Below the pieces are notes generated by a model. It saw nothing but the letters and a program-made list of their open reading frames with translations, did no database searches and had not been told where the DNA came from. 24,385 nt of DNA from Methanosarcinales archaeon (GTDB lineage: Archaea > Halobacteriota > Methanosarcinia > Methanosarcinales > EX4572-44), in contig RXIJ01000038.1 of assembly GCA_004212095.1 (NCBI GenBank), positions 1 to 24,385 on the forward strand, given 5' to 3'. A program made the translations under genes and the position numbers. Of the stretch, positions 14,926 through 22,432 are shown one piece after another; position 1 is the first letter of the stretch, and each line of letters starts with the position of its first letter.

Positions 14926-15285
14926 ATGTTTAGTTCGTGACTATAATTAGACCCTATATAAAATAAGTTTCCGGGCAGCGATTCGGTCAGTATTTTATAG
15001 AGTCCGGTATCACTTCGTGATAGATAAGAGGAACACTGTCGAATTTTCTATTGATAGTGCCAAATCCTTGAATTTCACTGCAGAACACAACAGAGATCAA
15101 AAGAGGCACAAGAAAGCCTGAACAATGGTTGAAATGGTCTTAAAACTCTGCGTACTCTTGCACTTTCAGCAGTGGTAAAACACTTGGATTTTAGATAGTG
15201 CCAAGAGGGAATGGGTATTTCGTCGTTAGAAGGTTAGCGTAGGTATTTTATACGTTGTGGTTGGTGTAGTTACCGATGATTTGCA
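14926..15285 (+). other. 360-bp gap downstream of the pseudogenes
   Basis: No recognisable gene. It holds a CTATATAAAATAAG TATA-like element (about 14953-14966), a hairpin TATCAC-TTC-GTGATA (15008-15022) and an 11-bp direct repeat GATAGTGCCAA (15053-15063 and 15194-15204). A frame without a good start codon is open for roughly 55 codons and ends with TGA near 15120 (its end reads EHNRDQKRHKKA); it has no recognisable family and may be further gene debris. The ribH promoter lies at the right end. Confidence 0.45.
15244..15252 (+). promoter_or_regulatory. TATA box of the ribH-aminotransferase-gatD operon
   Basis: TATTTTATA lies about 35-42 nt before the ribH ATG, which would give a very short leader. 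There is no strong Shine-Dalgarno before the ATG, consistent with short-leader initiation. Confidence 0.5.
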
Positions 15286-15699
15286 ATGAGTATTAAACTT
15301 GGTTTTGTTGTTGCAGAGTTTAACAGGGATATTACTTACCAGATGGAGATTCTTGGCAATGAGCATGCAAGGTTTCTTGGCGCTGAGGTGATAGAAACGG
15401 TGTTAGTCCCTGGAGTGTATGATATGCCAATTGCAATTAAAAAACTTCTTGAAAGTGGCAGGGTCGATGCAGTGGTCACACTCGGGTGCGTGATTGAAGG
15501 TGCTACCGGACATGATGAAGTAGTGGTTCAGCATGCAGCCCGCAAGATCACAGATCTTTCTCTGGAGTACAACAAGCCAGTAACTCTTGGCATTTCAGGA
15601 CCAGGAATGACTCGCATGGAAGCACACGAACGGATCGACTATGGAAAGCGTGCAGTGGAAGCGGCAGTAAAACTTGTCCAACGTTTGTGCAGGGAATAA
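15286..15699 (+). CDS. ribH: 6,7-dimethyl-8-ribityllumazine synthase (riboflavin pathway), archaeal type
   Basis: A 137-aa enzyme making the lumazine precursor of riboflavin, and hence of FMN, FAD and the F420 precursor FO. Motifs are the substrate-binding EFNRDI (11-16), the VPGVYDMP strand (41-48) and the conserved GCVIEGATGHDEVV (67-80) with catalytic His76. It is the short archaeal form. It is followed by an aminotransferase 2 nt later and gatD, with no functional link beyond co-transcription. Flavin supply suits a genome with FprA, flavodoxin and chorismate synthase. Confidence 0.95.
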   Translation: MSIKLGFVVAEFNRDITYQMEILGNEHARFLGAEVIETVLVPGVYDMPIAIKKLLESGRVDAVVTLGCVIEGATGHDEVVVQHAARKITDLSLEYNKPVTLGISGPGMTRMEAHERIDYGKRAVEAAVKLVQRLCRE

Positions 15700-15701
15700 A
15701 T

Positions 15702-16847
15702 ATGGTATCAAGACGTGTTGGAAGCGTCAGCGAGTCTGCCACACTACATATTACCGAGATTGCAAACAAGCTTCGCCAAAGCGGCGTAGATGTTATAAAT
15801 TTTAGCCTTGGAGAGCCGGATTTTAACACACCACCACATATTTGTAAAGCTGCCAAGAATGCCCTGGATGCTGGGGAGACTCATTACACGCCAGCAGCCG
15901 GGATTTTAGGGCTTAGAAAGGTGATTGCTGGAAAGATTGTAAGCGAGAACCATATTCAGATAGAGCCTTCTAATGTTGTTGTAACTCCGGGCGCAAAGCA
16001 AGCAATCTTCGAAACTCTCTTTACCGTGCTTGATTCCGGTGATGAGGCAATCTTATTCGACCCTGCATGGGTGTCTTACGATGCGTGTGTCAGGCTCGCG
16101 GGCGCCAGAAGCGCATGGCTGCCAACAAATGCATCAGATGGTTTCATTCCGGAGAACATCAGTGAGTATGTTTCTCCAAAGACCAGACTGATCATAGTAA
16201 ACACCCCCTGCAATCCCACTGGTGCTGTGTATGATAAAAAGGTACTCTCTGAGATTGCTGATGTCGCTATAGATCATAATCTGCTGGTCTTATCGGATGA
16301 AATATATGAGAAAATTATATATAATAAAAAACATGAAAGTCTTGCAAGTTTTCCTGGCATGAAGGAGCGTACAATTACAATTAATGGTTTTTCAAAGGCT
16401 TATGCTATGACTGGATGGCGTCTTGGGTATCTTGCAGCACCAACTGAACTTGTGAAACAGATATTAAAAGTGCATTCTCATTCGGTAAGTAGTGCTACAA
16501 GCTTTGCCCAGCACGCTGGAATTATAGCTCTCACAGCAGATCAGCAGTGTGTTTCTGATATGACTGCTGAATTTAAAATACGCAGGGATTTGCTAATTAA
16601 AGGTCTTAACAAAATTGGTCTTAAAACTTCAACGCCAGATGGCGCTTTTTATGCCTTTGCAAGTGTTAGCGAATATGGTAGTGGCGATGAGATTGCTGAG
16701 CTCCTGCTCACACAGGCTCATGTAGCAGTTGCACCGGGCAGTGCTTTTGGCAGCAGGAAGGATTATATTCGAATCTCTTATGCCACCTCACAGGAACGAA
16801 TAAAAGAAGCACTGCTGCGTATGGAAAAAGCTCTTTTGTCGAAGTGA
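15702..16847 (+). CDS. Aspartate aminotransferase, class I/II PLP-dependent
   Basis: A 381-aa cytosolic fold-type I aminotransferase, probably interconverting aspartate and oxaloacetate. Visible are SLGEPDFNTP (35-44), the NTPCNPTG motif (167-174) with Asn171, Asp199 in LSDEIYE, and the PLP Lys232 in NGFSKAYAMTGWRLGY. The C-terminal substrate-binding Arg lies in YIRISYA. The start is ATG 15702, 2 nt after the ribH stop with GGGA upstream; an in-frame GTG at 15687 would overlap ribH. Related archaeal enzymes also act on aromatic or branched substrates, so specificity is inferred. Confidence 0.9.
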   Translation: MVSRRVGSVSESATLHITEIANKLRQSGVDVINFSLGEPDFNTPPHICKAAKNALDAGETHYTPAAGILGLRKVIAGKIVSENHIQIEPSNVVVTPGAKQAIFETLFTVLDSGDEAILFDPAWVSYDACVRLAGARSAWLPTNASDGFIPENISEYVSPKTRLIIVNTPCNPTGAVYDKKVLSEIADVAIDHNLLVLSDEIYEKIIYNKKHESLASFPGMKERTITINGFSKAYAMTGWRLGYLAAPTELVKQILKVHSHSVSSATSFAQHAGIIALTADQQCVSDMTAEFKIRRDLLIKGLNKIGLKTSTPDGAFYAFASVSEYGSGDEIAELLLTQAHVAVAPGSAFGSRKDYIRISYATSQERIKEALLRMEKALLSK

Positions 16848-16852
16848 TTTAA

Positions 16853-18106
16853 ATGGATTTGGAAGTCGGAGATACCGTTAAGGTAGTGCGTAAAAATTCT
16901 GTTTATGAAGGTGTGTTGATGCCGACAACAACAAAAAACACAGTCATAAAACTTGATAATGGTTATAACGTGGGATTTGACACCGGGAAAATACAAATCG
17001 AACTCTTAAAAAAAGCTAACGCTTCAAAAAGTAAAAAAGAGACGCCCCGGGGTCAAAAACAAAATCTCCCACTGGTATCTATTCTCTCTACAGGTGGAAC
17101 AATCGCAAGCAGGGTGGATTATCGCACCGGTGCTGTTACCAGCCAGTTCACAGCAGAAGACATACTTAATGCAATCCCGGAACTCTCAGAGATTGCAAGG
17201 TACAACTCAAGTGCGATATACACTATTCTAAGCGAAAACATGCATCCGGATAACTGGATCAAACTTGCACAGGCAGTGCACGAAGAGATAAAAAACGGTG
17301 CGGAAGGAATAATCATCACACACGGCACAGACACAATGGCGTACACAGCAGCAGCCCTTTCTTTTATGATTCAAACACCAGTACCAATTGTACTTGTTGG
17401 AAGCCAGCGAAGTGCTGACCGTCCAAGTAGCGATAACGCGATGAATGCTATATGCGCTTCCGCGGTTGCAACAAGCGATATTGCAGAAGTGTGTGTTGTC
17501 ATGCATGCTACAACCTCTGATGACTTCTGCCACATACACCGTGGAGTCAAGGTTAGAAAGATGCACACATCACGTAGAGATGCCTTCAAATCTGTTAATA
17601 CGTTACCTATTGGCAGAGTAAACTATAAAGATCGATCAATTACCACCTTCACAACGTATAAAAAACGTGGAGAGAGTGAGCTCTCTCTCAAAGCATCACT
17701 TGATCCGGAGGTGGCACTCATCAAATACACTGCCGGTGCAAGCCCTGAAATAATAGACCTTTACATAAATGCAGGCTACAGGGGCATAGTTATTGAGGGA
17801 ACCGGACTGGGACATGTGTCAAGCACGTGGATACCTACGATAAAAAGAGCAACAGGTAACGGTGTACCAGTTGTGATTACCTCGCAGTGTCTCAATGGGC
17901 GAGTGTGTGATCGTGTATATGATACAGGACGGGATATGCTTAAAGCAGGTGTAATCGAAGGGGAAGACATGCTGCCAGAAGTTGCACTTGTCAAACTTAT
18001 GTGGACACTTGGACAAACACAAGATTATGAAAAAATCTGCAAGATTATGATCGAAAACCTTGCAGGAGAGATTACACCATGCACAACCACCAGTTTTCAG
18101 GCATAG
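16853..18106 (+). CDS. gatD: Glutamyl-tRNA(Gln) amidotransferase subunit D
   Basis: A 417-aa asparaginase-like subunit of the archaeal GatDE complex, which releases ammonia to turn Glu-tRNA-Gln into Gln-tRNA-Gln. An N-terminal SH3-like domain (about 1-55) precedes the asparaginase fold. Catalytic threonines lie in LSTGGTIAS (79-86) and in HGTDTMAY (157-164, Thr159-Asp160), with the conserved RGVKVRK Lys further on. It is the normal length for GatD. The partner gene gatE does not follow; the next gene is on the other strand, so GatE must be encoded elsewhere. It starts 5 nt after the aminotransferase stop. Confidence 0.96.
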   Translation: MDLEVGDTVKVVRKNSVYEGVLMPTTTKNTVIKLDNGYNVGFDTGKIQIELLKKANASKSKKETPRGQKQNLPLVSILSTGGTIASRVDYRTGAVTSQFTAEDILNAIPELSEIARYNSSAIYTILSENMHPDNWIKLAQAVHEEIKNGAEGIIITHGTDTMAYTAAALSFMIQTPVPIVLVGSQRSADRPSSDNAMNAICASAVATSDIAEVCVVMHATTSDDFCHIHRGVKVRKMHTSRRDAFKSVNTLPIGRVNYKDRSITTFTTYKKRGESELSLKASLDPEVALIKYTAGASPEIIDLYINAGYRGIVIEGTGLGHVSSTWIPTIKRATGNGVPVVITSQCLNGRVCDRVYDTGRDMLKAGVIEGEDMLPEVALVKLMWTLGQTQDYEKICKIMIENLAGEITPCTTTSFQA

Positions 18107-18151
18107 TTAGTGTCATCTGCGAAAAAAATTGCTTGCCGAAACTTTCACTAT

Positions 18152-19021
18152 CTATACTAACGGCTTTGGCTGCTTCTCTCCAGTGAGACTTGGCAGTTTT
18201 TCTGTGTTTAGAAGGAGTGGTTTCTCAATATCCTTGGCTCGCTCCAACAACAGTTCTTTTCCAATTTGTGTGAAGGCAAATATCGGGACAGATGTGCCGC
18301 TTTGCATAATAGGTCCCCGTTCCTGTGAGAAATGACGCATCCATCTGGAAGCGCACACGGTAGTTAAATCTACCAGTTTAACAAATTCTTCTGCATCTTC
18401 AGGTAACATGCCAGTTGTGTGCACCCCAAATACCACTACTGTAACTCCTGGATGTTTTGCCTCTATTTCACGGATTTTCCTTGCAGTACTATGATCTGCA
18501 ACTGTTACTCCTATTTTCTTGTATCCAAGTGTTATGGCTTTTTCAACTCCCGCTGCCATATCGAGTGCTGCTGTTGAAGGATCAAGTACGATGCTTCCTG
18601 CTTCTTCAACTCGCTTGATGAGCTTTGGTATAGGAGTTGTTTCGACAAGTCCTGATATCCTTGCCCCAATACCTTGCACAAGTACTGGACTAAAGGCAAT
18701 TATAGTGCCAAGACCTTCCCCTGCAACAACAGCACAATCCAGCAGTTTGCGATTGAGGGCTGTTTGAAATACTTCAGAAGCTCCGAATCCCACGAAAGTT
18801 TCCATTTCAATCTTCCGATCCTCTGTGAATAGTCCAAAGTCAGCAATCCTGAACTCTGCATTTTCTCTTACAGTCTCTGCTGTGAGCCTGGTGTAACCTC
18901 TCGCTTTTTCAAAGATTGGACAGTATTCAGTAACAGGCTCGCCAACTTCCACTACTTTTCCATTTTCTACTACTACTCGCGTTTTTCCGAGCATTTCCAT
19001 AACATGTCTATCTTTTAACAT
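18152..19021 (-). CDS. Putative methanogenesis marker protein 8 (DUF2099)
   Basis: A 289-aa protein of unknown molecular function, from a family found mainly in genomes with methyl-coenzyme M reductase. The family-typical opening HVMEMLGKTRVVVENGKV, the YCPIFEKARGY segment and the central IGARISGLVETTPIPK are visible. The repeated strands VVAGEGLG, IGVTVADHSTARKI and TVVVFGVHTTG suggest a Rossmann-like fold. The start is ATG 19021 with AAGGTGG upstream; an upstream in-frame extension to 19102 has no ribosome binding site and runs through the promoter region. It stands alone, convergent with gatD and divergent from the first cytochrome gene. Confidence 0.85.
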   Translation of the reverse strand: MLKDRHVMEMLGKTRVVVENGKVVEVGEPVTEYCPIFEKARGYTRLTAETVRENAEFRIADFGLFTEDRKIEMETFVGFGASEVFQTALNRKLLDCAVVAGEGLGTIIAFSPVLVQGIGARISGLVETTPIPKLIKRVEEAGSIVLDPSTAALDMAAGVEKAITLGYKKIGVTVADHSTARKIREIEAKHPGVTVVVFGVHTTGMLPEDAEEFVKLVDLTTVCASRWMRHFSQERGPIMQSGTSVPIFAFTQIGKELLLERAKDIEKPLLLNTEKLPSLTGEKQPKPLV

Positions 19022-19059
19022 AAATGATCCACCTTGATATTCAACAATCCAATATAAGG

Positions 19060-19068
19060 TATTTAATA
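19060..19068 (-). promoter_or_regulatory. Candidate TATA box of the marker-8 gene
   Basis: TATTAAATA on the minus strand lies about 40-47 nt before the ATG at 19021, leaving a short leader that carries the AAGGTGG ribosome binding site. Confidence 0.35.
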
Positions 19069-19112
19069 TGTTCTGTTTTTTGTCAGAATATGAACAGTTC
19101 AAAAGATTGATT

Positions 19113-19132
19113 AAAATAACAAACTTTATACA
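19113..19132 (+). promoter_or_regulatory. Promoter block of cytochrome gene 1, shared with gene 2
   Basis: AAAATAACAAACTTTATACA contains the TATA element TTTATA and is identical over 20 nt to 20415-20434 upstream of the second cytochrome gene. It lies about 75 nt before the ATG. Downstream, ATTTATAGATTTT occurs twice (19160-19172, 19179-19191), and TTATATAAAT between them could be a second TATA box nearer the start. Confidence 0.6.
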
Positions 19133-19206
19133 TTATGGCACATGACACAAGTCTGATAGATTTATAGATTTTATATAAATTTATAGATTTTGAGAGGTTT
19201 TGAAAA

Positions 19207-20316
19207 ATGAACATTGTAAAAAATGTATTAGTCCTGCTTATTGCAGGAGTGCTATCAGTGTCATTTGTATGTACATCGATAGCAGAAGAGGCTACGACTG
19301 ATTTCGGTGGCTGTGAAATGTGCCATCCAGATGTTGCCGAGAATTTTTCGACTTCGCTTCATTACACTGGTGCAGGGATGAAAGACGAGTATACAAAGTA
19401 TGCGGCAAAAGAGTTTGGAATTGACATGGATGAATATTATTCAACATGGAACTGCGCTAAATGTCATGCCGCAACCTGTGACAAGTGCCATGTGGGATAT
19501 GAAGCTAAGATGGGACATGGCGACCAAACTCAAGAGATAACGATAGATACTTGTGACCCATGCCACTACAAAAAGCAAACCTCAACCTTTGTAGGAGATA
19601 TGCCAGTGCATAAGAGCAAGGCACCTCATGCTGATATTCACTATGAGAAGGGTTTAATATGCACAGACTGCCATGGTGCGGCTGATCTGCACGGTGATGG
19701 AAATACATACGCAAGTCAGCTCGAGGCAGTTAAAACAACGTGTGAAGACTGTCACAACAGCCCGGGAAAGACCGTCAAGGGTATGACAGTAACGCAGTAT
19801 CCAGATGATGTTGGTGCGCACGCTATGCATAAAGATAAACTTGACTGCACTGCATGTCACACCGGATGGTCACTAACCTGCACAGACTGCCATTTAGACA
19901 CAAGGGAAGGTACTCAGTTTGCAACTGATGAGTTCTATCTTGGTGTGGCTTCTGATGGAAAGATAAAACCGTTCATGAAGATGGAGACTATGTATAACAA
20001 TACTACACATGTAGGATACGGTGAATGGTTCTCACACACGGTAACAGATAAGGCAAAAAATTGTTCGTTCTGTCACGAAAATCCGGAAGTGTTCTGTGAA
20101 GGCTGTGAAGATGAGATACTTGGAAAAGGAGGCTCATTCATCCCTCAAGAGAAGATTGATCAGTTAACCAGTATGTTACCACCAGGAACTGAAAATCCCC
20201 CTCCAGCAGAAGAGAAAACAACAGCAGAAGAAACTCCAGGATCTCCGGGATTTGGAATTATAACTGCGTCTCTTGGACTCTTCCTGGTAATGTTCTATCT
20301 TGCAAAGAGACGATAG
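19207..20316 (+). CDS. Surface-anchored multiheme c-type cytochrome, 9 CxxCH (copy 1)
   Basis: A 369-aa exported cytochrome. A signal peptide (about 1-26, basic MNIVKN then a hydrophobic core, probable cut after SIA) precedes nine CxxCH heme sites: 36-40, 83-87, 91-95, 116-120, 152-156, 179-183, 214-218, 225-229 and 286-290. An extra CEGCE (297-301) has the two Cys but no His. A Pro/Glu/Thr-rich linker (about 326-345) leads to SPGFG, a hydrophobic stretch and AKRR, which resembles a PGF-CTERM archaeosortase signal, so it is probably anchored outside the membrane. Electron transfer is the likely role; no partner is in the window. An S-layer-like domain is not evident. GAGAGG precedes the ATG. 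Confidence 0.9.
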   Translation: MNIVKNVLVLLIAGVLSVSFVCTSIAEEATTDFGGCEMCHPDVAENFSTSLHYTGAGMKDEYTKYAAKEFGIDMDEYYSTWNCAKCHAATCDKCHVGYEAKMGHGDQTQEITIDTCDPCHYKKQTSTFVGDMPVHKSKAPHADIHYEKGLICTDCHGAADLHGDGNTYASQLEAVKTTCEDCHNSPGKTVKGMTVTQYPDDVGAHAMHKDKLDCTACHTGWSLTCTDCHLDTREGTQFATDEFYLGVASDGKIKPFMKMETMYNNTTHVGYGEWFSHTVTDKAKNCSFCHENPEVFCEGCEDEILGKGGSFIPQEKIDQLTSMLPPGTENPPPAEEKTTAEETPGSPGFGIITASLGLFLVMFYLAKRR

Positions 20317-20339
20317 GGTCTCTTTAACCTCTTTTTTTT
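20304..20339 (+). terminator. Terminator hairpin spanning the stop codon of cytochrome gene 1
   Basis: AAAGAGAC (20304-20311) pairs perfectly with GTCTCTTT (20318-20325). The 6-nt loop GATAGG contains the TAG stop (20314-20316). A run of eight T follows at 20332-20339. The last codons therefore form half of the stem. Confidence 0.75.
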
Positions 20340-20414
20340 CTTTTATTTTTGTATATTTATGGATGACGTGAAGCACTATTGTATCTCCTAACAAAAATAA
20401 TAAAAAGTTCCAAA

Positions 20415-20434
20415 AAAATAACAAACTTTATACA
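20415..20434 (+). promoter_or_regulatory. Promoter block of cytochrome gene 2, copy of that of gene 1
   Basis: The same 20 nt as at 19113-19132, ending in the TATA element TTTATACA, about 47 nt before the ATG at 20481. Flanking bases differ, so only this block was kept or copied. Gene 2 can thus be transcribed independently despite the terminator before it. Confidence 0.65.
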
Positions 20435-20480
20435 ATAGTATACATAACAGTGGTTCACAGCTTTGAAGAGGATTTAAAAA

Positions 20481-21566
20481 ATGAACATTGTAAAGAATTT
20501 ATTAGTTCTTCTCTTTGTAGGAGTATTATTAGTATCATTGGTATGTACGTCGACAGCAGAAGAAGTTGTTACTGACTTAAGCAGTTGTAATGGTGTTGGA
20601 TGCCACCAAAACATCGAAGATATTGCTGCTAATTTTGAGACGTCTCTGCACCATACCAATGAAGGGATGTTTTTGGAATGGCAAAAAGGAGCAGGAAATT
20701 TTTGTGAGCTTGATGCCACGGAATACTTTGAAGAGAAAAACTGCTTTAGTTGCCATATAGAATCATGTGATCAATGTCATAAAGACTTTATATCTTATCC
20801 CTATTCACCAGAACACTTGAAAAAGCCAGGGATGGAGATATGCGATGAATGCCATGGTGAAAAAAGAGTATCTTCGCACTTTATGGGAGATATGGCTAAT
20901 CACAAAGAAGAGGTGAAAAAAGGTCCTAATGCGGACATTCATTATGAGATTGGAATGACCTGTATGGATTGTCACACATCGTCAGAGATTCATGGTGATG
21001 GCATGAAGTACAGCACCGAGTTGTCAGCAGTTAAGGTGCAGTGTGAAGATTGTCACGATAATATAACAGATATAGCTGCACATACCATACATGAAAAAAG
21101 CCTTGGTTGTACTGCATGCCATACCGGTTGGTATCAAAACGGCATAAATTACCACGTTGATACCATAAAGCTTGAAGGTGCAACAATAGGGGAATTCAAT
21201 CTTGGGGTAGGTGCTGATGGAAAAATTAGGCCATTCTATCACATGACTGCTGTTTGTTCCAACAATAAGACTCACTCCGTATATTTTGAGTTCATGCCCC
21301 ACACTATAACAAAAGAGGCAAAAGATTGTGCATTCTGCCATAACAGTAAGGAAGTGCTCTGCGAGGGTTGTGAGGGTCAGATCATTGGGCCTGGTGGAGA
21401 ATTTATCTCTCAAAATACAATTGATAGAATATATGGTATGATTCCGGAAGAAACTCCGGAAGAAACTCCAGCAGCAGCAGCAGTTGAAGAAGTTGCAGGA
21501 TTTGGGTTTGTTCCTGCACTTCTTGGACTCTTCCTGGTAATGTTCTATCTTGCAAAGAGACGATAA
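20481..21566 (+). CDS. Surface-anchored multiheme c-type cytochrome, paralogue of copy 1 (7 CxxCH + 1 CX4CH)
   Basis: A 361-aa paralogue with the same MNIVKN signal peptide. Heme sites are CX4CH at 36-42 (CNGVGCH) in place of the first CxxCH, then CxxCH at 88-92, 96-100, 121-125, 161-165, 188-192, 210-214 and 283-287. The eighth heme site of copy 1 is lost: the aligned segment reads GWYQNGINYH, keeping only the His (225). CEGCE without His is retained (294-298). The tail after an ETPEETP linker reads AGFGF, a hydrophobic stretch and AKRR, so the PGF sorting motif has become AGF. It arose by tandem duplication that included promoter and terminator. It is probably an external electron carrier with altered redox properties. 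Confidence 0.9.
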   Translation: MNIVKNLLVLLFVGVLLVSLVCTSTAEEVVTDLSSCNGVGCHQNIEDIAANFETSLHHTNEGMFLEWQKGAGNFCELDATEYFEEKNCFSCHIESCDQCHKDFISYPYSPEHLKKPGMEICDECHGEKRVSSHFMGDMANHKEEVKKGPNADIHYEIGMTCMDCHTSSEIHGDGMKYSTELSAVKVQCEDCHDNITDIAAHTIHEKSLGCTACHTGWYQNGINYHVDTIKLEGATIGEFNLGVGADGKIRPFYHMTAVCSNNKTHSVYFEFMPHTITKEAKDCAFCHNSKEVLCEGCEGQIIGPGGEFISQNTIDRIYGMIPEETPEETPAAAAVEEVAGFGFVPALLGLFLVMFYLAKRR

Positions 21567-21589
21567 GGTCTCTTTAACCTCTTTTTTTT
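21554..21589 (+). terminator. Terminator hairpin spanning the stop codon of cytochrome gene 2
   Basis: AAAGAGAC (21554-21561) and GTCTCTTT (21568-21575) pair around the loop GATAAG, which contains the TAA stop (21564-21566). Eight T follow at 21582-21589. The block 21521-21595 matches 20271-20345 with one difference, the third base of the stop codon. Confidence 0.75.
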
Positions 21590-21703
21590 CTTTTACTTTT
21601 TTTGTATTTATTTCGAGACTTAAGTGCTGCGTAACCAGGACGAATGAATAAGGAATAAGTATTATCAAAAGTCTTATGTGATCGCTGATTATTTAGGAAT
21701 TAA

Positions 21704-22399
21704 ATGAAACTGCTTGGCTCTATTGATACACCGCTTGTTGTAGCTGCAATCAGCGGTAATGTCATTAATAATGCTGCTCTTGCATCAGAGCTTGGTGCTG
21801 ACGTGGTAGAGATACGTCTGGATTTATTAGATTCTACCAGCAATATTTATGACAATATCTCTTATATAACAGAAAACTTTAGTCTTCCGGTTATTATAAC
21901 TAACCGACTGGCAGAGGAAAGTGGTGGCTGGAAAGGAAGTGAATTAAAGCGGGTTGAGCTTTTAACGACCTTGATGCCATTATCAGATGCCGTTGATATA
22001 GAGCTTAAAGCACCACTTCGTGATGTGGTGATCAATAAAGCAAAAGAATTGGATAAGATTGTTATTGTTTCAGCACACGACTTTGTTGAAACCAAACCAC
22101 CTGCCGAGTTAGCCAGTATACTCAAAGAAGAGCGTCGTGCCGGTGGTGATATCTCAAAACTTGCCGTTACCCCGCACTCTTCACAGGATGTGTTGAATCT
22201 GCTGCAGGCTGGCGTTGCTTCTCGTCATCCGGTGTGTACGATTGCCATGGGTGAACTTGGCAAGCACACACGTATTATCGCTGGCTTGTATGGGTCAGTC
22301 TTAACTTATGCTTCTGTTGAAGAAACTACTGCACCAGGTCAACTACGTGTGAATACAGTCAAGAAACTGATAAAACTCTTCTACCAGAAAAAGAGTTGA
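21704..22399 (+). CDS. aroD: 3-dehydroquinate dehydratase, type I
   Basis: A 231-aa shikimate pathway enzyme converting 3-dehydroquinate to 3-dehydroshikimate through a Schiff base. Visible are EIRLD (36-40), the catalytic His125 in VSAHDF, the Schiff-base Lys152 in GDISKLAVTP, and the C-terminal substrate loop TTAPGQLRV. It is the short class typical of archaea. It follows the cytochrome 2 terminator by about 115 nt and has AGGAAT just before the ATG. No other aro gene is adjacent; aroC is elsewhere in the window. Confidence 0.95.
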   Translation: MKLLGSIDTPLVVAAISGNVINNAALASELGADVVEIRLDLLDSTSNIYDNISYITENFSLPVIITNRLAEESGGWKGSELKRVELLTTLMPLSDAVDIELKAPLRDVVINKAKELDKIVIVSAHDFVETKPPAELASILKEERRAGGDISKLAVTPHSSQDVLNLLQAGVASRHPVCTIAMGELGKHTRIIAGLYGSVLTYASVEETTAPGQLRVNTVKKLIKLFYQKKS

Positions 22400-22432
22400 T
22401 TTTGTTCAACCTGCTATGTTGATGAGATCTTA

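Noticed and set aside
14534..14950. 138-codon frame as a new hypothetical protein
   Set aside because: Residues from about 14558 match the middle of a nucleotidyltransferase, then go out of frame; it is a relic, not a new gene.
21024..21668. 214-codon minus-strand frame over cytochrome 2
   Set aside because: It is antisense to heme-binding coding sequence; its resemblance to the frame at 20176-20424 comes only from the duplicated cytochrome 3' ends.
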